From: Neoroseomonas marina
Lineage (GTDB): Bacteria; Pseudomonadota; Alphaproteobacteria; Acetobacterales; Acetobacteraceae
Direction of reading: 5' to 3'
NCBI RefSeq assembly: GCF_012927745.1
Contig: NZ_JABBKX010000011.1
Location: 62,001 to 126,000, forward strand
DNA length: 64,000 nucleotides
The notes under the pieces were generated by a model, which searched no databases, was not told the DNA's origin, and was given only the letters and a program-made list of their open reading frames with translations. Of this stretch, positions 8,293-19,765 are shown in pieces. A program made the position numbers and the translations under genes. How positions within the stretch are numbered: the stretch's first letter is position 1; every line of letters starts with the position of its first letter.

Positions 8293-8312
8293 AAAGGGCC
8301 GAAAGGCCCTTT
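8293..8312 (-). terminator. Possible terminator after coxM
   Basis: AAAGGGCC and GGCCCTTT form a perfect 8-bp stem with a 4-nt loop, 12 bp beyond the coxM stop. The T-tract is only the TTT of the stem, so termination would be weak. Confidence 0.45.
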
Positions 8313-8324
8313 GAACCCCGGTCG

Positions 8325-9116
8325 TCAGCCGGCGGCGGCGATGGCGCGCTTCGCCATTACGCCCACCAGGTGCGCGCGGTATTCGGCGCTGCCGTGGATG
8401 TCGCCGTTCAGGCCATCGGCGGACTGCTTCACGCCGGCGACGGCGTCGGCGGACCAGTTGGCCGCAAGGGCCTTCTCCATGTCCGCCTGGCGGAACACGC
8501 AGGGGCCGGCGCCGTTGACGGCGACCCGGACGGCGCCGCCGGTCTTGGCGACGAAAACGCCGGCCATGACATAGCGGCTCGCCGGGTTCTTCATCTTGGC
8601 GTAGCCGGCCTTCTCCGGGATCGGGAACTCGATCGCGGTCAGGATCTCGTCCTGCTCAAGCGCGGTCGTGAACATGCCCTGGAAGAAGTCGTCCGCGGCG
8701 ATCTTGCGCTTGGAGGTGTGGATCGTCGCCCCGAGGCCAAGCACCGCGGCCGGATAATCCGCCGCCGGGTCGTTGTTGGACACCGACCCACCCAGCGTGC
8801 CGCGGTTGCGCACCTGTACGTCGCCGATATGGGAGGCGAGATAGGCGAGCGCCGGGATCGCGGCCTTCACCTCGGCGCTGGTCGCCACTTCGGCGTGGCG
8901 TGTCAGCGCGCCGATGACGATGGCGTTGCCGACGCGCTTGATGCCCTTCATCTCGGCGATGCCGGACAGGTCCACGACCGCCGAGGGCTTGTTCAGCCGG
9001 TGCTTCAGCGCCGGGATCAGCGTGTGGCCGCCCGAGATCGCCTTGGCGTCCGGATCGGCCAGCAGCTTGACGGCGTCGGCGACCGTGGCGGGCTTGTGGT
9101 AGGCGAAATCGTACAT
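8325..9116 (-). CDS. coxM: Molybdenum hydroxylase FAD subunit (CoxM-like)
   Basis: A 263-residue medium subunit of a xanthine-oxidase-family molybdenum hydroxylase. It binds FAD and passes electrons from the iron-sulfur subunit to the acceptor. FAD-binding motifs are SGGHTLIP (28-35) and RNRGTLGGSVSNNDPAADYP (103-122). The domain order (PCMH-type FAD domain, then the CO-dehydrogenase flavoprotein C-terminal domain) and the length fit CoxM/CutM. It lies 12 bp after coxL, so the three subunits S-L-M are one transcription unit. The usual accessory genes (coxD/E/F/G) are not in this window. Confidence 0.92.
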   Translation of the reverse strand: MYDFAYHKPATVADAVKLLADPDAKAISGGHTLIPALKHRLNKPSAVVDLSGIAEMKGIKRVGNAIVIGALTRHAEVATSAEVKAAIPALAYLASHIGDVQVRNRGTLGGSVSNNDPAADYPAAVLGLGATIHTSKRKIAADDFFQGMFTTALEQDEILTAIEFPIPEKAGYAKMKNPASRYVMAGVFVAKTGGAVRVAVNGAGPCVFRQADMEKALAANWSADAVAGVKQSADGLNGDIHGSAEYRAHLVGVMAKRAIAAAG

Positions 9117-9128
9117 GGTCTGACCCCC

Positions 9129-11519
<2,391 letters not shown>

Positions 11520-11589
11520 GACCTGTCCCCTCCCTTGAAGGGCTTTTCCGTTGCTTCGGCCCGGGATTTGCCGGTGCCGGTCTTCCTTG

Positions 11590-11607
11590 GGGCGCCCGAC
11601 GGCGCCC
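11590..11607. other. Intercistronic GC hairpin between coxS and coxL
   Basis: GGGCGCC and GGCGCCC form a perfect 7-bp stem with loop CGAC in the 99-bp gap between coxS and coxL. It has no T-run. It may tune the relative levels of the two messages. Confidence 0.5.
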
Positions 11608-11618
11608 GGGGCGCGGCC

Positions 11619-12122
11619 TTATTCGGCCGCGCGCGCGATCTCGCTCCGCTTGCCGTGCATGACCTCGGCCGCGGCGGCGATCGCCTTGACGATGTTGTGG
11701 TAGCCCGTGCAGCGGCAGAGGTTGCCCTCGAGACCCTCGCGGATCTGCTGCTCGGTCAGGCCCTCGGGGTGCTTCTGCACCAGGTCGATGGCCGACATCA
11801 CCATGCCCGGCGTGCAGAAGCCGCATTGCAGGGCGTGGTACTCGCGGAAGGCTTCCTGCATCGCGTGAAGGGTGCCGTCGGCCTTGGCCAGGCCCTCGAT
11901 CGTCGTGACGTTCGCCCCGTTCGCCATCACGGCGAGGGTGGTGCAGGACTTCACGCTCTCCCCGTTGATGTGAACGACGCAGGCGCCGCACTGGCTGGTA
12001 TCGCAGCCCACATGGGTGCCGGTGAGGCGCAGCGTCTCCCGCAGGAGCTCAACGAGGAGGGTCCGGCCCTCCACTTCCGCCGTGTGGGTCTGGCCGTTCA
12101 CGGTCAGTGTGACCTGCGGCAT
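11619..12122 (-). CDS. coxS: Molybdenum hydroxylase [2Fe-2S] subunit (CoxS-like)
   Basis: A 167-residue small subunit carrying two [2Fe-2S] clusters. The plant-ferredoxin-type cluster uses Cys40, Cys45, Cys48 and Cys60 ([10 protein letters not shown] ... C). The helical C-terminal cluster uses Cys100, Cys103, Cys136 and Cys138 (CGFCTPGM ... CRCTGY). All eight ligands are present, so the protein should be functional. The ATG at 12122 follows GGGGAG with good spacing and matches the family N-terminus. It is first in the coxS-L-M unit, the order seen in many form II systems. Confidence 0.94.
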   Translation of the reverse strand: MPQVTLTVNGQTHTAEVEGRTLLVELLRETLRLTGTHVGCDTSQCGACVVHINGESVKSCTTLAVMANGANVTTIEGLAKADGTLHAMQEAFREYHALQCGFCTPGMVMSAIDLVQKHPEGLTEQQIREGLEGNLCRCTGYHNIVKAIAAAAEVMHGKRSEIARAAE

Positions 12123-12212
12123 CGCGCGTCTCCCCAGAAAGTCCGGTTTGGATGTCGGGCATGTGGCGCCCGGCCGTCGGGGCGCAAGCCTCGCCTCGCC
12201 GCCCATGCCTCG

Positions 12213-12422
12213 TCAAGCGTCGCTGGCGGGGCCCCGCTGATTCCGCGTCAGCAGCATCAGGATGAGCAGCACCGGCGTCGCCACGGCCCAGACGGGCCCC
12301 AGCACAGGCAGCAATCCCAGCGGCAGCACCAGCACGCGCAGGACGGGCGAGGCCGGCGATGCCTCCTCGATCAGCAGCCCGGCGACGAGCATGACGAGGC
12401 AGATGGCCGCGACCGCCTGCAA
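12213..12422 (-). CDS. Small predicted membrane protein
   Basis: A frame of at least 69 codons (TTG start at 12422; an internal ATG lies at 12380). It encodes two hydrophobic segments: about residues 3-18 and a longer, proline-interrupted stretch of about 27-58 (LRVLVLPLGLLPVLGPVW onward), ending in a polar tail. Third codon positions are almost all G or C, as in neighbouring genes, so it looks coding. It begins about 68 bp after the dppF-like gene and may be the last gene of that operon. No homologue is recognised. No clear ribosome-binding site is seen, and coding character continues upstream of the TTG, so the start is unsure. Confidence 0.4.
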   Translation of the reverse strand: MQAVAAICLVMLVAGLLIEEASPASPVLRVLVLPLGLLPVLGPVWAVATPVLLILMLLTRNQRGPASDA

Positions 12423-12489
12423 GGCCCAGAAGGCCCGGCGGACCAGGAGCGCGACGCCGCCCGCGGGCGGCGCCGTCTGTCCCCCGCGG

Positions 12490-13517
12490 TCAGTGATGCG
12501 CGATCACCGCCGCGCCCCGGGCACCCGCGAGCGGGTTCTCGGCCGCGGGCCGGTCGTGCAGGTGGCAGGCCGCGAAGTGGCCATCCTCGGTCTGCCGCAG
12601 CTCCGGTTCGTCCTGCCGGCACCGATCGAAGGCATACGGGCAGCGCGTATGGAAACGGCAGCCCTTCGGCGGCTTGATCGGGGACGGCACGTCGCCCTTG
12701 AGGATGATGCGCTCGCGCGCCGCGCCTGGCTCGGGCACCGGCACGGCCGACAGCAGGGCCTCGGTGTAGGGATGCTTCGGGGCCGCGAACAGCTGACGCC
12801 TCGGCGCCACCTCCACGATCTTGCCGAGGTACATGACCGCGACGCGGTGCGTCATGTGCTCGACGATCGCGAGGTCGTGGCTGATGAACAGCAGCGCCAG
12901 GCCGAGTTCCTTCTGCAGGTCCTGCAGCAGGTTCACGATCTGCGCCTTCACCGACACGTCGAGGGCCGAAACCGCCTCGTCGCAGATGATCAGGTCGGGT
13001 TCGGGCGCGAGCGCGCGGGCGATGCAGATGCGCTGGCGCTGCCCGCCCGAGAACTCGTGCGGCCAGCGGTTCACCGCGTCCCGCGGCAGGCGCACGCGGT
13101 CCATCAGTTCACCCACGCGGCGTTCGAGGTCCGCCGAGTCCTTGGCCAGGCCGAAGTTGCGGATCGGTTCTGCCAGAAGGTCCCGCACCCGCATGCGCGG
13201 ATTGAGCGAGGAGAACGGGTCCTGGAAGACCACCTGCATCCGCCGGCGCATCGGCCGCAGCGTGCCGGGCGCCATGTCGTCGATGCGCTGCCCGTCGAGC
13301 ACCACCTGCCCGGCCGTGATGTCGAACAGCCGCAGGATCGCCTTGCCGACCGTCGACTTGCCGCAGCCCGATTCACCGACGAGGGAGAGCGTCTCCCCCT
13401 TGGCGATCGAGAAGGACACGCCGTCCACCGCATAGACGTAACCCGTGGTGCCGCCGAAGAAGCCAGCACGGATCGGGAAATGCTTCTTGAGGTCGTTGAC
13501 CTCGAGGATCGGCGTGC

Positions 13518-13521
<4 letters not shown>
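12490..13521 (-). CDS. dppF: Peptide-type ABC transporter ATP-binding protein (DppF/OppF-like)
   Basis: A 343-residue ATPase of the oligopeptide/dipeptide importer family. Walker A is GESGCGKST (49-57), the Q-loop is VVFQDP (97-102), the ABC signature is FSGGQRQR (157-164) and Walker B is LIICDE (177-182) followed by AVSALD. The C-terminal oligopeptide-transporter extension has the [14 protein letters not shown] cysteine pattern of this family. Its ATG overlaps the preceding dppD-like stop by 4 bp. It is the last recognisable component of the SBP(x5)-B-C-D-F array, and couples ATP hydrolysis to import through the adjacent permeases. Confidence 0.93.
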
Positions 13522-14507
<986 letters not shown>

Positions 14508-14512
14508 CTGAA

Positions 14513-15439
14513 TCAGAGCCTCTTGGCCATGCGCGGATCGAGCGCATCGCGCAGACCGTCGCCGAGGAGGTTCACCGCAAGCACGGTGATGGACAGGAAC
14601 ACCGCCGGGAAGAAGACGATGTAGGGCTTCACCTGCCACAGGGCGCGGCCCTCGGCCATGATGTTGCCCCAGGACGGGATGATCGGCGGCGTGCCGGCGC
14701 CGATGAAGGACAGGATCGATTCCACGATCATCGCCGAGGCGCAGACATAGGTCGCCTGCACCGTCATCGGCGCGATGGTGTTGGGCAGGATGTGCCGCCA
14801 GATGATGACCGGCGTGCGCGTGCCGCAGGACACCGCCGCGTCGACATAGGGCTGTTCGCGCAGGCTGAGGACCACGCCGCGCACGAGGCGCGACACGCGC
14901 GGGATCTCCGCCACGGTGATGGCGAGGATCACGTTGCCGACCGAACCGCGGGTCAGCGCCATCAGGGCGATGGCGAGCAGGATCGACGGGATCGACATCA
15001 ACCCGTCCATGACGCGCATGATGATGCCGTCCGCCCAGCGCACGAAGCCCGAGATCAGGCCGATGGCCAGACCCGCGACCGAGGCGAAGAAGGCGACCGC
15101 GAAGCCGACGATGAGGGAGACGCGGGCGCCGTAGACGACGCGCGAATAGACGTCGCGCCCCAGCATGTCGGTGCCGAACCAGTACATCGCCGAGGGTTCG
15201 CGCGTGCGCCGCGCCGGCGCCAGCGCCGTCGGGTCGACGGTCCAGAGCAGCGGCGCGAAGACCGCCATCAGGATCATCAGCAGCACGATGGTGCCGCCGA
15301 TGGCGATGGACGGGTTGCGGTACATGAAACCCCAGAGGCCCTTCCGGACCTTCACGGGGGGCATGATGTCGGGCGTCGGCGCCGCGGCCTTGACGGCCTC
15401 CGGCGCGACGTCGCCCGGGCTGAGAACGGAAGCGGACAT
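14513..15439 (-). CDS. dppC: Peptide-type ABC transporter permease (DppC/OppC-like)
   Basis: A 308-residue inner-membrane permease. It has the extended cytoplasmic N-terminus of DppC-type proteins, a first membrane helix near residues 45-68 (IGGTIVLLMILMAVFAPLLW), and the DMLGRDVYSRVVYGARVSL segment. The EAA loop is VDAAVSCGTRTPVIIWRHILPN. About six membrane segments are visible. The start at 15439 overlaps the dppB stop by one base (TGATG), showing tight coupling. Together with the B subunit it forms the translocation pore. Confidence 0.92.
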   Translation of the reverse strand: MSASVLSPGDVAPEAVKAAAPTPDIMPPVKVRKGLWGFMYRNPSIAIGGTIVLLMILMAVFAPLLWTVDPTALAPARRTREPSAMYWFGTDMLGRDVYSRVVYGARVSLIVGFAVAFFASVAGLAIGLISGFVRWADGIIMRVMDGLMSIPSILLAIALMALTRGSVGNVILAITVAEIPRVSRLVRGVVLSLREQPYVDAAVSCGTRTPVIIWRHILPNTIAPMTVQATYVCASAMIVESILSFIGAGTPPIIPSWGNIMAEGRALWQVKPYIVFFPAVFLSITVLAVNLLGDGLRDALDPRMAKRL

Positions 15440-16380
15440 CAGTACCGGATCCTCGGGTCGAACAGGGTGTAGAGCAGGTCGATCGCCAGATTGACCAGCA
15501 CATAGACGAAGGAGAACAGCAGCACGACGCCCTGGATGACGGGGTAGTCGCGCCGCAGGATCGCATCCACCGTCAGGCGTCCGAGGCCGGGAATGGCAAA
15601 GACGCTTTCGGTGACGACCGCGCCGCCGATCAGCAGCGCGATGCCGATGCCGATGACCGTCACGATCGGCACGGCCGCATTCTTGAGGGCGTGGAGGAAC
15701 AGGATCGACGTCTGCCCCGCGCCCTTGGCGCGCGCGGTGCGGATGTAGTCCTGCTGCAGCACCTCGAGCATGGTCGCGCGCGTGATGCGCGCGATCAGCG
15801 CGATGTAGACCGACCCCAGGGCGACCGCGGGCAGGATCAGGTTCTCGATCCAGGGCACGAAGCCCTGCGAGAACGAGGTGTATCCCTGCACCGGCAGCCA
15901 ATCGAGCTCGAGCGCGAAGATGTAGGCCAGCAGGTAACCGACCACGAAGACCGGCACCGAGAAGCCCAGCACCGCGAAGCCCATGACGGCGCGATCGATC
16001 CAGGTCCCGACCTTCCAGGCCGCGACCACGCCCATCGGCACCGCGATCGAGACCGCGAGGCAGAGCGTCACGATCATCAGCGACAGCGTCGGTTCGATGC
16101 GCTGCTTGATCATCGTGACGACCGGCAGGTTGGTGAAGATCGACACCCCGAGGTCGCCCCGCATGATGTCGAACACCCAGGATCCGAACCGTACCAGGTA
16201 CGGCCGGTCGAGACCGAGGCTCTGGCGGATGCGTTCGACATCCTCCGGCGTGGCCTGGTCACCCGCGATCACCGCCGCCGGGTCGCCAGGGGCGATGTAG
16301 AGGAGACTGAAGACGAAGAGCGCAACGATGGCCATCACCGGGATGGTGGCCAGCACGCGCCTGACAACATAGGCGAACAT
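15439..16380 (-). CDS. dppB: Peptide-type ABC transporter permease (DppB/OppB-like)
   Basis: A 313-residue inner-membrane permease. An N-terminal membrane helix (about residues 9-30) is followed by the DppB-type periplasmic stretch with LGLDRPYLVRFG and GDLGVS. The EAA loop is DYIRTARAKGAGQTSILFLHALKN. The C-terminus LFDPRIRY is characteristic of the B subunit. About six membrane helices are visible. It starts 25 bp after the fifth solute-binding protein gene, so receptor and transporter genes are very probably on one message. Confidence 0.93.
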   Translation of the reverse strand: MFAYVVRRVLATIPVMAIVALFVFSLLYIAPGDPAAVIAGDQATPEDVERIRQSLGLDRPYLVRFGSWVFDIMRGDLGVSIFTNLPVVTMIKQRIEPTLSLMIVTLCLAVSIAVPMGVVAAWKVGTWIDRAVMGFAVLGFSVPVFVVGYLLAYIFALELDWLPVQGYTSFSQGFVPWIENLILPAVALGSVYIALIARITRATMLEVLQQDYIRTARAKGAGQTSILFLHALKNAAVPIVTVIGIGIALLIGGAVVTESVFAIPGLGRLTVDAILRRDYPVIQGVVLLFSFVYVLVNLAIDLLYTLFDPRIRY

Positions 16381-16405
16381 GATCGCGGATTACCCGTTCA
16401 GTGGA

Positions 16406-17998
16406 TCAGGACTTGGAAACGCCCCAGACGAAGGGAATTGGACCCTTCACGATGCCGGAGACATTCCGGCGCCAGGCCTGGTAGCCAACGAAGAAGCCGG
16501 TCGGGCAGTAGACGACATTCTCGACCGCGGCGCGGTTCAGGCGACCGATCGCCGCACGCTCCTGCTCGATACTCGTCGCGGCGAGCCAGTTCGGAACCTC
16601 GGCCTCGACCGCGGGCACGTTCGGCCATCCGAACCAGGCACCATCGCCGTTCGCGCGAACGGCGTTGTAGATCACCGGATTGATGGCGTCCGCGCCGGCG
16701 TGCCAGGTGTGGAACATGCTCCAGCCGCCCTGGTTCGGCGGGTTCTTCATCGCGCGGCGCTGGCCGACCGTGCCCCAGTCCGTCGCGACGAAATCGACGT
16801 TCATGCCCAGCCGCTTCAGCAGGTCGGCCGTGACGTCGCCGAAGGCCTTCGTGATCGGCTGGTCCTGCGCGACGATGCAGATCACCGGCTCGTTGTTGTA
16901 GCCGGCCTCGCGCAGCAGCTGCTTGCCGCGCTCGAGGTTCGCGGCCTTCATCATCTCGCCGCCTTCCTCGGTATAGAGCGGCGTGTTCGGCGTGAAGAAG
17001 CCGCCCAGCGTCTTCCACAGCGCGGGGTCGTCGCCGACCAGCGCGCGCATGTAGTCTTCCTGGCGCAGCGCGGTCATCACCGCCTGGCGTACCTTCACGT
17101 TGTTGAAGGGCGGGTGCAGGTGGTTCATCCGGAAGGATCCGATATTCCCCAGCGGATCCGCGATGTCGACCATGATGTTGCGGTTGCGCCGCAGCACCGG
17201 CACGAGGTCGGTGATGGGGTTCTCCCACCAGTCCACCTCGCCGTTCTGCAGGGCGGCGGACGCGGTCGCCGGGTCGGGCATCACCACCCATTCGACCCGG
17301 TCGATGAGCGCACGCTTGCCGCCCGCGAGCCAGGAGGCCGGCTCGTTGCGCGGCACATACCCGTCGAACTTCTGGAACACGGCCCGCGCGCCCGGCACCC
17401 ATTCGTTGCGCACGAAGCGATAGGGGCCGGAGCCGACATACTCGTTGATCTGCGTGAAGGAGTCGGTCTTCGCGATCCGCTCCGGCATGATGAACGCCAT
17501 CGGCGTCGCATTCTTGCCGAGCGCCATCTTCATCTTCGTGAAGGGCGCCTTCAGGCGCCAGCGGAAGGTCCGGTCGTCGACCGCGACCAGTTCCTCGTTC
17601 AGCGCGCGCAGCAGCTGACCCATCGGGTCGCGCGGCATCCAGCGGGTGAGCGAGGCGATGACGTCGACCGAACGGACCGGTTCGCCGTCGTGGAACCGCA
17701 GGCCCTCGCGCAGCTTGAAGGTCCAGGTCTTGCCGTCCTGGGACACTTCCTCGCCTTCGACCATCTGGCGCTGCGGCTCAAGTTTGTCGTCGAAGCCGTA
17801 CAGCGTGTCCCACACCAGCACCGCGGCGTTGCGGACGACGTACTGCGTACCCCAGATGGGATCGAAGTTGGCGAGGTTCGCCTGCGGCACGAAGCGCAAC
17901 GTGCGTGCCGCTGCGCCCTGCGACAGCGCCGGCGCGGAAATGCCGCCCGAGGCGCCGATCGCCACCGCGCCCGCCTTGAGGAACGTCCTGCGGTCCAT
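16406..17998 (-). CDS. ABC transporter solute-binding protein, family 5 (array member 5)
   Basis: A 530-residue extracytoplasmic receptor of the peptide/nickel-binding family (SBP_bac_5). The N-terminus begins MDRRTFLKAG, a twin-arginine-like signal, and is processed near residue 28. The family core is present: SQDGKTWTFKLREGLRFHDG, GSGPYRF, NHLHPPFNNVKVRQAV and WFGWP. It is the last of five tandem paralogues and lies directly upstream of dppB, so it is the receptor most tightly linked to the permease. A GGGAG ribosome-binding site precedes the ATG. The ligand is unknown; family members bind peptides, opines, glutathione or metal chelates. Confidence 0.93.
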   Translation of the reverse strand: MDRRTFLKAGAVAIGASGGISAPALSQGAAARTLRFVPQANLANFDPIWGTQYVVRNAAVLVWDTLYGFDDKLEPQRQMVEGEEVSQDGKTWTFKLREGLRFHDGEPVRSVDVIASLTRWMPRDPMGQLLRALNEELVAVDDRTFRWRLKAPFTKMKMALGKNATPMAFIMPERIAKTDSFTQINEYVGSGPYRFVRNEWVPGARAVFQKFDGYVPRNEPASWLAGGKRALIDRVEWVVMPDPATASAALQNGEVDWWENPITDLVPVLRRNRNIMVDIADPLGNIGSFRMNHLHPPFNNVKVRQAVMTALRQEDYMRALVGDDPALWKTLGGFFTPNTPLYTEEGGEMMKAANLERGKQLLREAGYNNEPVICIVAQDQPITKAFGDVTADLLKRLGMNVDFVATDWGTVGQRRAMKNPPNQGGWSMFHTWHAGADAINPVIYNAVRANGDGAWFGWPNVPAVEAEVPNWLAATSIEQERAAIGRLNRAAVENVVYCPTGFFVGYQAWRRNVSGIVKGPIPFVWGVSKS

Positions 17999-18080
17999 TC
18001 ACCGTCTCCCTTGTGTCATCCGGGCCAGCCCCTGATGCCCGTCTTGAAGTCACATTGCATCAATAACGTGCGGCCGACCA

Positions 18081-18113
18081 GCGGCCCGGCGGGGTCTACC
18101 CCCGCCGGGCCGC
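18081..18113. other. Strong intercistronic hairpin between array members 4 and 5
   Basis: GCGGCCCGGCGGGG pairs perfectly with the bases at 18100-18113 (14 bp, loop of 5 nt) in the 168-bp gap between two receptor genes. There is no T-run on the minus strand, so it is more likely an mRNA-stability or pausing element than a full terminator. Confidence 0.65.
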
Positions 18114-18166
18114 GGCCTGGCGTCCGCTCGCACCGTCAATGCAGCACGGGGCGTGCCAGAGCCCGC

Positions 18167-19753
18167 TCAGGTCTTGCTGATGTTCCAGAAGACCGTCGCA
18201 GGGGCACGGAAGACACCGCTGACGTTCCGCCGCCATACGGAAGGCTGCCAGTAATAGCCGAGGGGGATGTAGTACATGGCCTGCATCGCCTCACGGTTGA
18301 GCGCCTCGGCAATGCGGCGCCCCTCGGCCGGGTTGCCGCCCTTCTCGACCCATTCGGCACGCAGGCGCTCGACTTCGGGGACGTCCGGCCACCCGAACCA
18401 GGCATCGTTGCCGTTCGCGCGCAGGAACAGATGGAAGACGGGCAGCGCCAGGGACTGGCCCGAGGAGGTGGTGTGGATGATGCTCCACCCGCCGCGCTCC
18501 ACCGGCTCCTTGCTCGCCCGGCGCTGGATCAGCGTGCCCCAGTCCGCCGAGATGAGCTCGAGATTCATGCCGAGGCGGCGAATGATGTCCGCCGTCATCA
18601 ATGACAGCGCATTGATCTGCGGGTAGTCGCCCGGCGCGATCAGGACGACCTTCTCGCCGTTGTACCCCGCGGCCTGCAGCGCGGCCTTGGCGCGTTCGAT
18701 ATTGCGCACCTTGAGCACGTCGCTGCCCACCTCATTGGCAAGCGGCGTATCGCAGGTGAACACGCCTTCGCATGCCCCCCAGCCGGCCGGGTCGTCGCCG
18801 GCCACCGCACGCAGGTAGTCGCGTTGATCCACCGCCATCGCGACCGCCCGACGGATGGCCGGGTTGTTGAAGGGCGGCTGCAGCGTGTTGAAGCGGCAGA
18901 TGCCATAGGTGCCGTCGGTCAGGCGCTGCTCGACCACGACCCCGCGGTTCCGCCGCAGCATCGGCAGCAGGTCGTGCAGCGGATACTCCCAGTAGTCCTG
19001 CTCGCCCTGCGCCATGGCGCTGCCGCTGGTGGCCGGGTCCGTGATGATCGTCCATTCGACGCGATCGAGCCGCGGCACGCGTCCGCCGGCGAGGCCGTCC
19101 ACCGCCTCCTGCCGAGGCACGTACCGCTCATTCTTCGCCCAAACGGCGCGCTGGCCGGGGTTCCACTCGTCGCGCAGGAAGCGGAACGGGCCGGAACCGA
19201 CCGTCTCGCGCACCTGCTGGAAGGCATCGGTGCGCGCGATGCGCTCCGGCATGATGAAGCAGGGGAACTGCGTCTGGCCGAGCGCCACCAGCAGCAGCGG
19301 CGTCGGCTTGTGCAGGCGGAAGCGGAAGCGCCGGTCGTCGAGCGCCGTCAGCTCCGCGACATTCGGCCACAGCACCTGGGTGAAGGGATCGCGCCGCCGC
19401 CAGCGGTCGATGGAGGCGACGCAATCCTTCGCCAGGACCTTCTCCCCGTCATGGAAGACGAGGCCCTCGCGCAGCGTGAAGGTCCAGGTCAGGCCGTCCT
19501 GGGAAATGTCCCAGCCCTCGGCCATCTGGGGCTTCACCTCTCCCTTTCCGTCCGTCGCGCAAAGCTGGTCATAGACCAGGAAGGCGTGGTTGCGGGTGAC
19601 GACCGCCGTCGTCCACACCGGGTCGAGGCTGGTGAGGTTCGCCTGGGGGATGACGCGCAGCGTGCGCGCCGCAGCCCCCTGCGACAGCGCCGGCGCCGAC
19701 ACGCCGGCCGTGGCAATGCCGGCCGTGGCGCCGAGGAAGGTCCTGCGTTCCAT
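18167..19753 (-). CDS. ABC transporter solute-binding protein, family 5 (array member 4)
   Basis: A 528-residue paralogue of the neighbouring receptors. The signal begins MERRTFLGAT and shares the SAPALSQGAAARTLR processing region with array member 5, so these two look like a recent duplication. Core motifs are SQDGLTWTFTLREGLVFHDG, GSGPFRF, NTLQPPFNNPAIRRAV and WFGWPDVPEVE. The FHDGEKV stretch and NTLQ in place of NHLH hint at a different ligand pocket from its neighbours. It starts 12 bp after member 3 and is followed by a 168-bp gap with a strong hairpin. Confidence 0.93.
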   Translation of the reverse strand: MERRTFLGATAGIATAGVSAPALSQGAAARTLRVIPQANLTSLDPVWTTAVVTRNHAFLVYDQLCATDGKGEVKPQMAEGWDISQDGLTWTFTLREGLVFHDGEKVLAKDCVASIDRWRRRDPFTQVLWPNVAELTALDDRRFRFRLHKPTPLLLVALGQTQFPCFIMPERIARTDAFQQVRETVGSGPFRFLRDEWNPGQRAVWAKNERYVPRQEAVDGLAGGRVPRLDRVEWTIITDPATSGSAMAQGEQDYWEYPLHDLLPMLRRNRGVVVEQRLTDGTYGICRFNTLQPPFNNPAIRRAVAMAVDQRDYLRAVAGDDPAGWGACEGVFTCDTPLANEVGSDVLKVRNIERAKAALQAAGYNGEKVVLIAPGDYPQINALSLMTADIIRRLGMNLELISADWGTLIQRRASKEPVERGGWSIIHTTSSGQSLALPVFHLFLRANGNDAWFGWPDVPEVERLRAEWVEKGGNPAEGRRIAEALNREAMQAMYYIPLGYYWQPSVWRRNVSGVFRAPATVFWNISKT

Positions 19754-19765
19754 GATCCCTGCCCC

